Positions 44,683-53,539 of a DNA stretch of 64,000 bases are shown here, in pieces; within the stretch, counting starts at the first letter, position 1; the number at the start of each line of letters is the position of its first letter. The notes below the pieces were generated by a model, which was not told the origin of the DNA, did not search any database, and worked only from the letters and a program-made list of their open reading frames with translations. This DNA is from Flavobacterium terrae. Its GTDB lineage: Bacteria; Bacteroidota; Bacteroidia; Flavobacteriales; Flavobacteriaceae. The stretch spans positions 175,073 through 239,072 of the forward strand of contig NZ_FQZI01000005.1 of NCBI RefSeq assembly GCF_900142035.1, written 5' to 3'. The position numbers and the translations under genes are program-made.

Positions 44683-46785
44683 GTGGAGCTAACTTTATTC
44701 AAAAAAACCAGTTCAACTTATACCAAAGTAATAAGTTTACTTACGGTTATGTCATTATGCCTCTTACTTCTTGTTATATCTCTGTATTATTACATGAAAG
44801 TACAAGAAAAAAACATCTATGACACCAGTAATCGTGTATATAAACAAGAAATAAATTCTTTACTAAAACTAAATACTGAAAACTATATTTCATTAATTAC
44901 AGAAATCACTTATTGGGATGAATTTGTTGACTTTATAAGTACAAAAAATTTAAAATGGTTTAACAGTTCTGTAGCTAGTGTAATAGACAACTATAAAGTA
45001 GAATATGTTTGCGCCTACGATACTAAAGGCAAACTTTTAACTAAAGTTGCGACTCCTAAAATTAGAAGTTCCAACTTTATTCCTCAAGATGCTATTACTA
45101 AATTATTAAAGAAAAAATTAGATAAATTTTATCTACAAATTCCTGAAGGTGTTGTAGAAGTTTATGGAGCTACAATACATCCATCTGATGATCCATATAA
45201 AAACAAAACCAAACCTGCTGGTTGTTTTTTCATGGTAAGATTATTAGACAATGAATATTTTGCCAATTTTGAAAAGATAAGCACTTCTAACATCGAATTT
45301 TTTAAATCTATTGATAAAAATAGTAAGGCTGTATATTATGTATTTCCACTGAAAGATTATAAAAATGAAACGGTAGAGAAATTATATTTTAAAAGATCTT
45401 ATGATATCGATTTTTGGATTACAAGATTTATATTGATTACAATTTCATTGGCTCTTTTTTTATCTTGGATAGTTTATTATTACTATGCTAATAAATGGTC
45501 AAGAGCTCCTTTAAGCTACATTAAAAGTTTCTTAAAAACTGGCGATAAAGCTGCTTTACAAGCCTTAAAAAATGTGAGAGGTGAGTTTAGATATATAGGT
45601 AAACTTTTTGAAGAAAATCAACAAAAAACAATAGAATTAGAGAAGTCAAAACTAAAAGCAGAAGAAGGGGAAAAACTAAAATCTGCATTCTTAATGAATT
45701 TATCTCACGAAGTAAGAACACCCATGAATGCCATTATCGGGTTTTCGGACTTATTATTGAATCCAAACTTAACGCAAGAGGAAAAAGCCGAATATATAAG
45801 AATCATTCATCAAAGTGGTAAAAACCTAATTGAAATTATTGATGATTTAGTTGAAATGTCTAAAATCGAAATAAATAGTATTGAACCAAACATCTTGCCT
45901 ATAAACATTGACACAATGGTTCAATCCGTTTTTGACTCAATCGTTATTACAAATAAAAATCCAAAAATTGATATTAAATTAATTAAACCTAAAAGAGCAT
46001 TAAAAAAAGATATAAGAACTGATGGTGTAAAAATCAATCAGATTCTAATCAACTTACTAAACAATGCCATTAAGTTTACAGAAGAAGGATATGTGATTCT
46101 AGATTACGATGTTGATGAAGTAAAAAAGCAAATTATTTTTACAGTTAAAGATTCCGGAATTGGTATTGCTAAAGAGCATCAAGAAAAAATTTTTAAACGT
46201 TTCAACAAGATTGGGTCAACAAAAATTTCTGCCAATGAAGGACTTGGACTAGGCTTGGCTATTGCAAAAGCATACATAGAAATGTTAGGAGGAAGCATTA
46301 CACTTACTTCGCAACCTGGAGTTGGATCAGTTTTTAGTTTTAACATCCCATTAGATTATGAAGAAGCAATCAGACAAACAACTATTGAGGATACTAAAAT
46401 TAATTATTCTCAGGGTGAAGAAGAGCTTATTCTTGTAGCGGAAGACGACAATATAAACTTTGCTCTCATCAAAAAAATATTAACCTCAGCCAACTACAAT
46501 GTAATAAGAGCCTGTGACGGTGTCGAAGCTATAAAAATTGCGCAAGAAAATCAGGAAATTGACCTTATACTAATGGATATTAAAATGCCTAATTTGAATG
46601 GTTACGAAGCCTACACAAAAATTAGAGAATTTAATACTCAAATTCCAATCATAGCACAAACGTCCTACTCTTTCCCAGAAGAGATTGAACGCATTAAACA
46701 AATAGGATTTTCGGATTTTATATCTAAACCTCTTAACAAAGAAAAGCTTCTAGAATTAGTAGGTAAATATTTCAATAAGGCTTAA
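44683..46785 (+). CDS. hybrid sensor histidine kinase with CHASE4 and C-terminal receiver
   Basis: 700 residues, GTG start. Transmembrane segments at about 18-36 and 245-263 flank a CHASE4-like sensor (TEITYWDEFVDFIS, with conserved W and D) facing the periplasm. No HAMP is clearly seen. HisKA has the phosphorylated His in LSHEVRTPMNAIIGF at about residue 344, the ATPase has NNAIKFTEEGY, KDSGIGIAKEHQEKIF and GLGLGLAIAKAYIE. The receiver domain (about 580-700) has VAEDDNIN and the phospho-acceptor Asp in LILMDIKMPNLNGYEA. It could act in a phosphorelay. No partner is adjacent. Confidence 0.92.
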   Translation: MELTLFKKTSSTYTKVISLLTVMSLCLLLLVISLYYYMKVQEKNIYDTSNRVYKQEINSLLKLNTENYISLITEITYWDEFVDFISTKNLKWFNSSVASVIDNYKVEYVCAYDTKGKLLTKVATPKIRSSNFIPQDAITKLLKKKLDKFYLQIPEGVVEVYGATIHPSDDPYKNKTKPAGCFFMVRLLDNEYFANFEKISTSNIEFFKSIDKNSKAVYYVFPLKDYKNETVEKLYFKRSYDIDFWITRFILITISLALFLSWIVYYYYANKWSRAPLSYIKSFLKTGDKAALQALKNVRGEFRYIGKLFEENQQKTIELEKSKLKAEEGEKLKSAFLMNLSHEVRTPMNAIIGFSDLLLNPNLTQEEKAEYIRIIHQSGKNLIEIIDDLVEMSKIEINSIEPNILPINIDTMVQSVFDSIVITNKNPKIDIKLIKPKRALKKDIRTDGVKINQILINLLNNAIKFTEEGYVILDYDVDEVKKQIIFTVKDSGIGIAKEHQEKIFKRFNKIGSTKISANEGLGLGLAIAKAYIEMLGGSITLTSQPGVGSVFSFNIPLDYEEAIRQTTIEDTKINYSQGEEELILVAEDDNINFALIKKILTSANYNVIRACDGVEAIKIAQENQEIDLILMDIKMPNLNGYEAYTKIREFNTQIPIIAQTSYSFPEEIERIKQIGFSDFISKPLNKEKLLELVGKYFNKA

Positions 46786-46829
46786 AAGAATATAATTTCA
46801 CCAAGATAGATCTAGATTTTTAACTTTAT

Positions 46830-48134
46830 CTAAACCTCATCACTAGTAAATGTTGTAAAACTTCGCTTTTTATAAGGTCGAATAATCAATCTTCCTTCCC
46901 TATCAAAACGGATATAATTGTAAACCCAATTTAAGAAAACTACTGCCTTATTTTTAAATCCTATCAAAGAAAATAGATGAACGAACATCCAAACAAACCA
47001 AGCAAAAACACCATTAAAATGATATTTTGGTAAATCAACAACAGCTTTATTACGACCAATAGTTGCCATAGAACCTTTATCATTGTATTCAAAAGGCTTC
47101 ATGTTTTGTCCATTAACTAAACGCCAAAGGTTTTCTCCTAATAAATTACCTTGTTGAATAGCTGGCTGTGCCATCATAGGGTGACCTTGAGGATATAACT
47201 CAGATTCCATTGAAGCTATATCTCCTATTGCAAAAATATTATCATATCCTTTTACCTGATTGAATTGATTTACTTTAATTCTTTCAACTCTTTCTACAAG
47301 TGAATTAACGTCAAGCCCTGAAATTGCTGCCCCTTGTACACCAGCTGTCCAGATTACTGTAGCTGAATCAAAAGTCAAATCGGAATTGGTTGATATAATT
47401 CTCCCATCATAATTTGTAACTCTAACATTTTTCCAAATCTTAACTCCTAAGCTTTCTAAAAAAGCCTCTGAAGCATTAGACGATTCAACACTCATCGTAT
47501 TTAGAATTCTATCGCCACTTTGAATTAAGTTGATTTGCATTTTTTGAATGTCTAAATCTGGGTAATCTTTTTGCAAAATAGCTTTTTTCATCTCTGCTAA
47601 AGCACCTGCAAGCTCAACCCCTGTTGGCCCTCCACCAACTAAAACAAAATTAATTAGTGCCTCTCTATCAGATTGATTTTTAGTTAAAACCGCTTGCTCG
47701 AAGTTTTCCAAAATCAAACTTCTAATATTTAAAGCCTGCGGAATAGTTTTCATCGACATTGAGTTTCGCTCAATTTCTTTATTACCAAAATAATTCGTTT
47801 TAGAGCCCGTAGCAATTACCAGAAAATCGTAATGTAAATCCCCTATTTCCGATATTACTTTTTGTGCATTAGTATCTATTTCTTTTACAGAGGTCAATCT
47901 AAAATAAAAGTCTTCACAACCTTGCATTACCTTCCGAATTGGGTAAGCAATTGATCCCGCTTCAAGTCCACCAGTCGCAACTTGATAAAGCAATGGCTGA
48001 AATGTATGATAATTATGTTTGTCTAGTAAAACTACTTGGAGATTTTTATTTTTAAGTTTTTTTGCTAATGCAATTCCAGCAAAACCGCCTCCTATTATTA
48101 TAACTCTTTTTTTATTAGATTGAGGTATATTCAT
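46830..48134 (-). CDS. ndh: type II NADH:quinone oxidoreductase
   Basis: Single-subunit non-pumping NADH dehydrogenase on the inner face of the membrane, 434 residues. FAD-binding GGGFAGIALAKKL is at the N-terminus, NAD-binding FVLVGGGPTGVELAGALAEM at about residue 165, the FAD motif DNIFAIGDIAS at about 300, and the quinone-side PAIQQGNLLGENL at about 325. The C-terminal segment with FAWFVWMFVHLFSLIGF looks like the membrane anchor of bacterial NDH-2. It is expressed from its own -7 box TAACTTTG. Confidence 0.92.
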   Translation of the reverse strand: MNIPQSNKKRVIIIGGGFAGIALAKKLKNKNLQVVLLDKHNYHTFQPLLYQVATGGLEAGSIAYPIRKVMQGCEDFYFRLTSVKEIDTNAQKVISEIGDLHYDFLVIATGSKTNYFGNKEIERNSMSMKTIPQALNIRSLILENFEQAVLTKNQSDREALINFVLVGGGPTGVELAGALAEMKKAILQKDYPDLDIQKMQINLIQSGDRILNTMSVESSNASEAFLESLGVKIWKNVRVTNYDGRIISTNSDLTFDSATVIWTAGVQGAAISGLDVNSLVERVERIKVNQFNQVKGYDNIFAIGDIASMESELYPQGHPMMAQPAIQQGNLLGENLWRLVNGQNMKPFEYNDKGSMATIGRNKAVVDLPKYHFNGVFAWFVWMFVHLFSLIGFKNKAVVFLNWVYNYIRFDREGRLIIRPYKKRSFTTFTSDEV

Positions 48135-48156
48135 TGTATTAAAAAGTGTTGAATTC

Positions 48157-48164
48157 CAAAGTTA
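48157..48164 (-). promoter_or_regulatory. -7 promoter box of ndh
   Basis: TAACTTTG on the minus strand, TAnnTTTG match. Confidence 0.5.
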
Positions 48165-48239
48165 CAAAAGTGATTCAAACAAATCATTCAAAATTAAAAA
48201 TCAACTTATGAATTTTTATTTCATTCTAAAATTATTTCA

Positions 48240-48271
48240 TTTGTAACAAAATATAAATTTCTACTACTTAT
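48240..48271 (+). promoter_or_regulatory. ECF-type -35-like element before first sigma gene
   Basis: TTGTAACAA at 48240, a GTAAC element of the kind used by Bacteroidota ECF sigma factors. A matching downstream element is not clear. Low confidence. Confidence 0.3.
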
Positions 48272-48276
48272 TGCGT

Positions 48277-48771
48277 ATGAGTAATGAACTAGAAAAGTCA
48301 TTTGTTAGCCAGTTAAAAGAGAATCAGAATATTATTCATAAGATTTGTCGGCTATATACTCATGACGATGATGAGCATAATGACTTATTTCAAGAAATTA
48401 CGATTCAATTATGGAAAGCTTTTCCAAAATTTAGAGGAGAAAGTAAATTTTCTACTTGGGCCTACAGAGTAGCACTTAATACTGCTATTACACTCTATCG
48501 AAAATCAACAAAATCTATCAGTACTATTGAATTTGAAACTGGAAGACATTTTATTCCTCAAGAGGAATACAACTACGAAGAAGAGGAGCATATCAAGTTA
48601 CTTTACAAAGCAGTACATCAATTGAATGACATCGAAAAAGCTTTAGTTTTTATGTATTTAGAAGACAAAGACTACACTGAAATTGCCGAAACACTTGGTA
48701 TTTCAGAGGTGAATGCACGTGTAAAAATGAATAGAATAAAAACTAAACTTAAACAAATTATTAATCCGTAA
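48277..48771 (+). CDS. ECF-type RNA polymerase sigma factor, first pair
   Basis: 164 residues from ATG 48277 (MSNELEKSFV). Sigma region 2 is DLFQEITIQLWKAFPKFRGES with STWAYRVALNTAITLYRK (-10 recognition), and region 4 is LVFMYLEDKDYTEIAETLGISEVNARVKMNRIKTKL, a helix-turn-helix for the -35 element. It belongs to the sigma-70 ECF group. It is followed 15 bases later by a membrane protein gene, and the second ECF gene (52430) has the same organisation with an unrelated-looking partner. The regulator and target genes cannot be inferred. Confidence 0.92.
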   Translation: MSNELEKSFVSQLKENQNIIHKICRLYTHDDDEHNDLFQEITIQLWKAFPKFRGESKFSTWAYRVALNTAITLYRKSTKSISTIEFETGRHFIPQEEYNYEEEEHIKLLYKAVHQLNDIEKALVFMYLEDKDYTEIAETLGISEVNARVKMNRIKTKLKQIINP

Positions 48772-48786
48772 AGAAAAAGGCATATA

Positions 48787-49407
48787 ATGGAAGAGTTGGA
48801 TTTACTAAAAAAAGATTGGAAAAAGAATCAAAATTTTAGAGAGGTTTCTGAAAAAGAAATCTATACAATGTTGCATAAAAAATCATCATCTATAGTAAAA
48901 CTTATTTTAATAATAAGTGTATTAGAAGTTGCCTTTTGGTTTTTGATAGGTTTTCTTTTTGATTCTGAACAATATTTCAAAAAATTAAATAATCCTTATT
49001 TAGTTGATTTTTTCAATGTTTTCACAATAATTAATTACTTAGTAATAGCTGTATTCATTTATATTTTTTATAAAAACTACAAAAATATTTGTGTAGTATC
49101 TTCTACTAAAAATTTGATGAAAAGCATTATAAAAACTAGAAAAACAGTGAATTACTACATTTGGTATAATCTTGGAATGATTATTATTGGAACAATTTTA
49201 GGATTTGCTTTAGCATTTAACACTGACCCGAACTTAATGAAACTGACAGAACATAATGATAGTGTATTTTACATTGCTCTAATTATATGTTTTGTATCGA
49301 TAGTAGTGATGGTTGGACTATTTTGGTTATTCTATAAATTACTTTACGGAATTTTACTCAAAAAATTATTCAAAAACTATAACGAATTAAAAAAAATAGA
49401 TTTATAA
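48787..49407 (+). CDS. membrane partner of ECF sigma factor, first pair
   Basis: 206 residues with four hydrophobic segments (about 37-60, 73-95, 122-143 and 160-190) and an N-terminal charged section (EELDLLKKDWKKNQ) with a conserved-looking Trp-Lys. It sits where an anti-sigma factor would be, but has no visible zinc-binding HxxxCxxC motif of the usual anti-sigma domain. The second pair has a protein with a similar start (DNIMDVWKQQKE), so a shared sigma-binding peptide is possible. Function inferred from position only. Confidence 0.65.
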   Translation: MEELDLLKKDWKKNQNFREVSEKEIYTMLHKKSSSIVKLILIISVLEVAFWFLIGFLFDSEQYFKKLNNPYLVDFFNVFTIINYLVIAVFIYIFYKNYKNICVVSSTKNLMKSIIKTRKTVNYYIWYNLGMIIIGTILGFALAFNTDPNLMKLTEHNDSVFYIALIICFVSIVVMVGLFWLFYKLLYGILLKKLFKNYNELKKIDL

Positions 49408-49437
49408 AAAAAAGACCCTAATTAGGGTCTTTTTTTA
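49405..49437. terminator. bidirectional terminator
   Basis: AAAAAAGACCCTAATTAGGGTCTTTTTT is a perfect palindrome; its T-tract contains the stop of the convergent acyltransferase gene. Confidence 0.9.
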
Positions 49438-50253
49438 ATCTATATTCCATTGACGCAATCGGTCTAATTCTTTTTGTTCTTCAACCTCCTCAACAGAAAG
49501 CACTTTTAAAAATGAAGGATGTTGCTCAATTGCATACTCTATTTTTTCTACAATTTGATCAACTGTATCATTTTCATAATCAATTTCTAAAGGCTCTTTA
49601 ATTATAAAAGATTGCAAAATCCCTTTCTTTTTAAGTCGTAATCCTTTTTTATCAAACGATCTTCTAAAACCATCAATGACAATAGGCACAACTACTGGTT
49701 TGTAATGTTTTATTATATGAGCAGTTCCTCTACGTACAGGTCTAAACGATTTTGTAGTACCTTGTGGAAAAGTAATTACCCAACCATCTTCAAGTGCAAT
49801 TTGAATGTTTCTAAAATCACTTAAATTAACTTTCTTTTGTTCATGTTTTTCAAGATCTTTTCCATCAGCCCTCCATGTTCTTTCTACAGAAATTGCACCA
49901 ACATAAGCCATGATTTTAGTCAAAAGGTTTGCTTGTAGAGTTTCTTTTGCACCAATGTAGTACATATTTAATTTTGGCTCCCAAAGATATCCGATATTTT
50001 TAATGTTATCTTCTCTACCTTTTAAACTTGCATTAAATACATGAAACATTGCTACTACATCAGCAAAATAAGTTTGATGATTTGAAATAAATAAAACATT
50101 TTTATCTGGCAAAGCTCTAATTATTTCTGAACCGTCTATTTGAAGCTGATTAAAACCTCGATACCTTCGGTGCGTAAAGGCACCAAATACCATTATTATA
50201 AATCGTTTTAAAAAAAGTATATGCCCAAAAGGATTTCTCTTAAATAATCCCAT
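49435..50253 (-). CDS. divergent 1-acylglycerol-3-phosphate O-acyltransferase (PlsC-like)
   Basis: 272 residues. The PlsC motif order is present: FISNHQTYFADVV at about residue 56 (motif I), AYVGAISVERTW at about 120 (motif II, substrate phosphate) and FPQGTTKSFRPVRRG at about 165 (motif III), with VVVPIVIDGF. It probably transfers an acyl chain to lysophosphatidic acid in phospholipid synthesis at the membrane. Motif I has five residues between His and Asp instead of the usual four, and motif III has PQGTT in place of PEGTR, so activity or substrate may differ. A -7 box TAATTTTG lies upstream. Confidence 0.8.
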   Translation of the reverse strand: MGLFKRNPFGHILFLKRFIIMVFGAFTHRRYRGFNQLQIDGSEIIRALPDKNVLFISNHQTYFADVVAMFHVFNASLKGREDNIKNIGYLWEPKLNMYYIGAKETLQANLLTKIMAYVGAISVERTWRADGKDLEKHEQKKVNLSDFRNIQIALEDGWVITFPQGTTKSFRPVRRGTAHIIKHYKPVVVPIVIDGFRRSFDKKGLRLKKKGILQSFIIKEPLEIDYENDTVDQIVEKIEYAIEQHPSFLKVLSVEEVEEQKELDRLRQWNID

Positions 50254-50272
50254 ATTATTAAAAAATAAGCTG

Positions 50273-50280
50273 CAAAATTA
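50273..50280 (-). promoter_or_regulatory. -7 promoter box of the acyltransferase gene
   Basis: TAATTTTG on the minus strand, TAnnTTTG match. Confidence 0.5.
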
Positions 50281-50294
50281 CAAAAAGTATTACA

Positions 50295-50933
50295 CTATAA
50301 TACCTTTTTAAACATTTCTTTGAGTTCACTCATCATCATAGCTGTTGCTCCCCAAACTAAATGTTCATCAATTTGAAAAGCCGGAACGCTAATGTTTGTA
50401 GCATAAGAAGTTGACATATTAACACTTACAACAATACTTTCATCTAAAAACATTGCAAGAGGTAACTCTATAATACCAGAAACTTCTTCTGGATTTAAGT
50501 CGAATAACAATTCAGTATTAGAAAAACCTAGAAATGGAGAAACTAAATAATTACTTGGAGGTATATATACCTCACTAAAAGCTCTAATTACATTTACCTT
50601 TTCTTTTGCTACACCAATTTCCTCATGGGTTTCTCTTAACGCAGTTTGAGATAAATCTGCATCATACAATTCTACTTTTCCTCCAGGAAAAGCAATTTGT
50701 GAGGCATGAATTCCGGGATAAGAATTTCTAACAATTAATGCTAAATGTGTAACATCATCCTTGGGATATAATAGCATTAAAACAGCTGCCTTTTTAGGAA
50801 CTAAACTTGAAAAACTATTTGTTTTTAAAAAATCTATTCTTTCTGGTGGAACCATTTTTGCATGCGCCTCTGTCGCAGGAAGCGTTTCTTTTGCTATTTT
50901 TGGAACATATTTTAAAAACTCAGAAAAGTTCAT
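50295..50933 (-). CDS. Nudix CoA pyrophosphatase-like hydrolase
   Basis: 212 residues from ATG 50933 (MNFSEFLKYVP); a GTG at 50942 is possible. The Nudix box is GGKVELYDADLSQTALRETHEEIGV at about residues 85-110, containing the metal-binding REThEE. A preceding LALIVRNSYPGIHASQIAFPGGK is the CoA pyrophosphatase (NudL) signature that places substrate residues before the box. Probable reaction: hydrolysis of CoA or its derivatives to 4'-phosphopantetheine and 3',5'-ADP. It is cytosolic and 41 bases upstream of the acyltransferase, which could be cotranscribed. Confidence 0.88.
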   Translation of the reverse strand: MNFSEFLKYVPKIAKETLPATEAHAKMVPPERIDFLKTNSFSSLVPKKAAVLMLLYPKDDVTHLALIVRNSYPGIHASQIAFPGGKVELYDADLSQTALRETHEEIGVAKEKVNVIRAFSEVYIPPSNYLVSPFLGFSNTELLFDLNPEEVSGIIELPLAMFLDESIVVSVNMSTSYATNISVPAFQIDEHLVWGATAMMMSELKEMFKKVL

Positions 50934-51035
50934 TTTTGACACTTTTTAACAATAGTTATCCCATTGATTTCAATCAACATTTTCATAAAGATAGCTCATT
51001 TTTTTGAATTTAACAATCATTTGTATTACTAGCTC

Positions 51036-51479
51036 ATGTACAGTAAAGAAGAAAGCCAAAGAATAAAACGTGAATTTTGGATCCAATTTGCAGAAGCTTA
51101 TCCAAGAAAATGGATGCTTTATGACACTAAGATTAAAGATTTTTCTTTTAAGTTTTATGTAGACAATAAAAAGGCTCAAGTTATATTAGATATCGAACCT
51201 AAGGATGATGAAAAAAGAAAAATATATTACGAAAAAGTCGAATCGTTAAAAGCCATTTTACTTGAAGACTATTTACCTGATGCTATTTTTGAAAGACATT
51301 ATTATTTAGAATCTGGAAAAGAAATTAGTCGTATTTGGGTAGATCTTCCAAATGTGAGCGTAAATAATAGAAATACTTGGGATGAAATCTTCGATTTTTT
51401 TAATGAAAAAATGACTTCTTTCGAAATATTTTTCTACGAAAACCAAGACTACATCAAGGATTTAGAAATAAACACCTAA
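51036..51479 (+). CDS. DUF4268-family small protein
   Basis: 147 residues. The sequence WIQFAEAYPRKWMLYDTKIKDFSFKFYVD and KAQVILDIEPKDDEKRKIYYEKVESLK matches the compact DUF4268 fold. This domain also occurs in restriction and DNA repair-associated proteins, but here it stands alone and is common in Flavobacterium genomes. There is no catalytic nuclease motif that I can identify. Function unknown. Confidence 0.78.
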   Translation: MYSKEESQRIKREFWIQFAEAYPRKWMLYDTKIKDFSFKFYVDNKKAQVILDIEPKDDEKRKIYYEKVESLKAILLEDYLPDAIFERHYYLESGKEISRIWVDLPNVSVNNRNTWDEIFDFFNEKMTSFEIFFYENQDYIKDLEINT

Positions 51480-51493
51480 TTTTTTTACTTTTT

Positions 51494-51522
51494 TTGTAAC
51501 AATTGATTTCGGTTTGTATCAT
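51494..51522 (+). promoter_or_regulatory. candidate ECF promoter of the hydrolase/sigma unit
   Basis: TGTAAC and GTATC are 15 bases apart (GTAAC-N15-GTATC), a -35/-10 layout of the type used by ECF sigma factors in Bacteroidota. If used by the sigma factor encoded in the same unit, it would be autoregulated. Confidence 0.4.
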
Positions 51523-51557
51523 AAGAGAAAATAAACAAACTTAAAAAATCAATAATC

Positions 51558-52415
51558 ATGAAAAAGTCAATCATCTTAGTATTAGCAATTCTTGCATTTG
51601 TAAATGTATTTGCTCAAAAACAACAATCATTTGAAGTAAAAGTAACTGGAAAAGGAAAACCTGTAATTTTAATTCCTGGTTATTCATGCAGTGGTGATGT
51701 TTGGAACGAAACTGTAAATCATTTAAAAAACGATTATCAGTTACATGTAATCACGATTGCAGGCTTTGGTCAAGCAAAACCTATCGAAAATGATGAAATT
51801 TTAAAAACAGTTAGAAACGAAATTATACAATACGTTAAAGACAACAAACTTAAAAAGCCAATGCTTATTGGTCACAGTTTAGGTGCTTTTATGACATTAT
51901 GGTTACAAAGCACAGAACCTGAAATGTTTGGAAAGAGTATTTGTGTTGATGGCCTACCTTTTGTTTCTGCTGTAGGTAAACCAGAAACAACTGTAGAAGC
52001 TGTAAAAGCAAATCCTCAATTTAACAAAGAAGCAGTTATTAACAACTTCAAATCATTACCATCTGAAGGTTATGTAGAAAACATGACAAAAGCTATGCTT
52101 TATCAAGTAAATGATTCTGTTAGAGCAAAACAAATTGCTAAATGGAGCTTTCAAAGCGACAGAACTACTTTAGGAAGTACAATTGTAGAAATGTCATCGA
52201 CTGATTTAAGAAAAGAAATAGCAAAAATTAAATCTCCTATATTAGTTATGGCCAGTCTTTGGGGAACAAAAGAAGGAAGCGAAAAAGAATACAATTTGCA
52301 ATATGCTGAATTAAAAAACAAAACTATCAAAGTTGCAGATGCAAAACATTTCATCATGTATGATCAACCAGAATGGTTTTATAATGAAATTGATTTATTT
52401 TTAGGATCAAAATAA
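51558..52415 (+). CDS. secreted alpha/beta-hydrolase
   Basis: 285 residues with a signal peptide (AFVNVFAQ). Fold features: GKPVILIPGYSCSGDVWNETV (oxyanion loop), nucleophile elbow LIGHSLGAFMTLW with Ser at about residue 113, the charge-relay region SLWGTKEGSEKEYN and the catalytic His in KVADAKHFIMYDQPEW. Active site appears intact, so it could be a periplasmic or outer-membrane-facing esterase. It lies 14 bases before an ECF sigma gene, and a promoter-like GTAAC-N15-GTATC lies upstream, so hydrolase, sigma factor and membrane partner probably form one operon. Confidence 0.85.
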   Translation: MKKSIILVLAILAFVNVFAQKQQSFEVKVTGKGKPVILIPGYSCSGDVWNETVNHLKNDYQLHVITIAGFGQAKPIENDEILKTVRNEIIQYVKDNKLKKPMLIGHSLGAFMTLWLQSTEPEMFGKSICVDGLPFVSAVGKPETTVEAVKANPQFNKEAVINNFKSLPSEGYVENMTKAMLYQVNDSVRAKQIAKWSFQSDRTTLGSTIVEMSSTDLRKEIAKIKSPILVMASLWGTKEGSEKEYNLQYAELKNKTIKVADAKHFIMYDQPEWFYNEIDLFLGSK

Positions 52416-52429
52416 TCAACATATACTCT

Positions 52430-52915
52430 GTGGAAAGTCAATTTAAACAAATCTACGCCGATTACTCTCTAAAAGTTCACCGCCTTTGTTTAGGATATAC
52501 AGGAGACAGCATGCAAGCTGATGATTTAATGCAAGAAGTCTTTATTAAAATATGGGAAAATTTACCAAAATTTAGAGGAGAATCTCAAGTAAGTACATGG
52601 TTATACAGAATTGCAGTTAATACGTGTTTATTACACTTAAGAGATTCGAAAAAGTTTAGCAAAGTAGATATAGAAAAAACTACTTTAAAAATGAGTGATG
52701 ACACTAACGATAAAGAAAACCAAGTTCAGTTATTATATAAGTGCATAAGCGAATTAAACGAAGCAGACAGGTTAATCATTACTCTTATGCTCGAAGAAGT
52801 ACCTTACAACGAAATTGCTGAAGCGACTTCGATATCTGAAGGGAATTTAAGAGTAAAAATTCATAGAATAAAACAACAATTAAGCGAAATCTATTCTAAA
52901 TATGAAAGACTTTGA
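52430..52915 (+). CDS. ECF-type RNA polymerase sigma factor, second pair
   Basis: 161 residues, GTG start (MESQFKQIYADY). Region 2: DLMQEVFIKIWENLPKFRGES with STWLYRIAVNTCLLHLRD. Region 4: LMLEEVPYNEIAEATSISEGNLRVKIHRIKQQL. It overlaps the membrane partner gene by 14 bases, typical for coupled sigma/anti-sigma units. Region 2 is very similar to that of the 48277 gene (KFRGES...STW), so the two are related copies. Confidence 0.92.
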   Translation: MESQFKQIYADYSLKVHRLCLGYTGDSMQADDLMQEVFIKIWENLPKFRGESQVSTWLYRIAVNTCLLHLRDSKKFSKVDIEKTTLKMSDDTNDKENQVQLLYKCISELNEADRLIITLMLEEVPYNEIAEATSISEGNLRVKIHRIKQQLSEIYSKYERL

Positions 52916-53495
52916 TAACATAATGGATGTATGGAAACAGCAAAAGGAAGTAAAAATCCCTGAAGCTGGAGCAATCATTCAAAAAGCAAAAAAAGAGCGA
53001 AATAGTTTTACTAATAAAATAATTTTACAAGCGACTATCTTATTACTTACTGTTGTAGTATTAATTTGGGTTGGAACAGCAATCAATTTCAAAATGATAA
53101 CTACCTATATAGGTTTGGGACTGATGTTTCTATGTGTATTTGGTTTTTCAATGATAAGACTTTACCAAATGTCAAAAATCAAAAAGATTGACTTCACACA
53201 AAAACCCTCTTTAACATTGATTGAATTAGAAAAAACATATAAATTTCAACAATTTGTAAGTAATAAAGTTGGTCTAATGTATTTTATTCTATTGAATTTA
53301 GCTTTTGTATTTTATTTTATAGAAGTAATGCAACCAATGTCATTGCAACTAAAATCTATAGTTATTACTGCATACATAAGCTGGATGCTATTTGCTTACT
53401 TTTATTTGGGCAAAAAAGAAAAGAAAAAAGAAAACGAAAGAATTCAAAAAATGATTGATTCTATCAAAGAAATGGAAGCCAATTATGAGAAATAA
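52902..53495 (+). CDS. membrane partner of ECF sigma factor, second pair
   Basis: 197 residues, starting inside the sigma gene. The N-terminal cytoplasmic part DFDNIMDVWKQQKEVKIPEAG has the Trp-Lys feature also seen in the first pair. Four hydrophobic segments are predicted (about 37-58, 63-83, 123-143 and 152-171), followed by a lysine-rich coiled tail. It is the likely negative regulator of the sigma factor by analogy to anti-sigma factors, though the classical anti-sigma zinc domain is absent. Confidence 0.68.
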   Translation: MKDFDNIMDVWKQQKEVKIPEAGAIIQKAKKERNSFTNKIILQATILLLTVVVLIWVGTAINFKMITTYIGLGLMFLCVFGFSMIRLYQMSKIKKIDFTQKPSLTLIELEKTYKFQQFVSNKVGLMYFILLNLAFVFYFIEVMQPMSLQLKSIVITAYISWMLFAYFYLGKKEKKKENERIQKMIDSIKEMEANYEK

Positions 53496-53526
53496 AAAAA
53501 GCACTCGAATTGAGTGCTTTTTTTAT
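53495..53526. terminator. terminator of the second sigma unit
   Basis: AAAAAAAGCACTC-GAATT-GAGTGCTTTTTTT. The same core (AGCACTCxAATTGAGTGCTT) recurs at 54258 and 54612. Confidence 0.88.
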
Positions 53527-53539
53527 ATTATTTCTATTT

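Noticed and set aside
51036..51479. DUF4268 protein as part of a restriction system
   Set aside because: No nuclease motif, methyltransferase or other restriction gene is nearby; the domain also occurs alone in core genomes.
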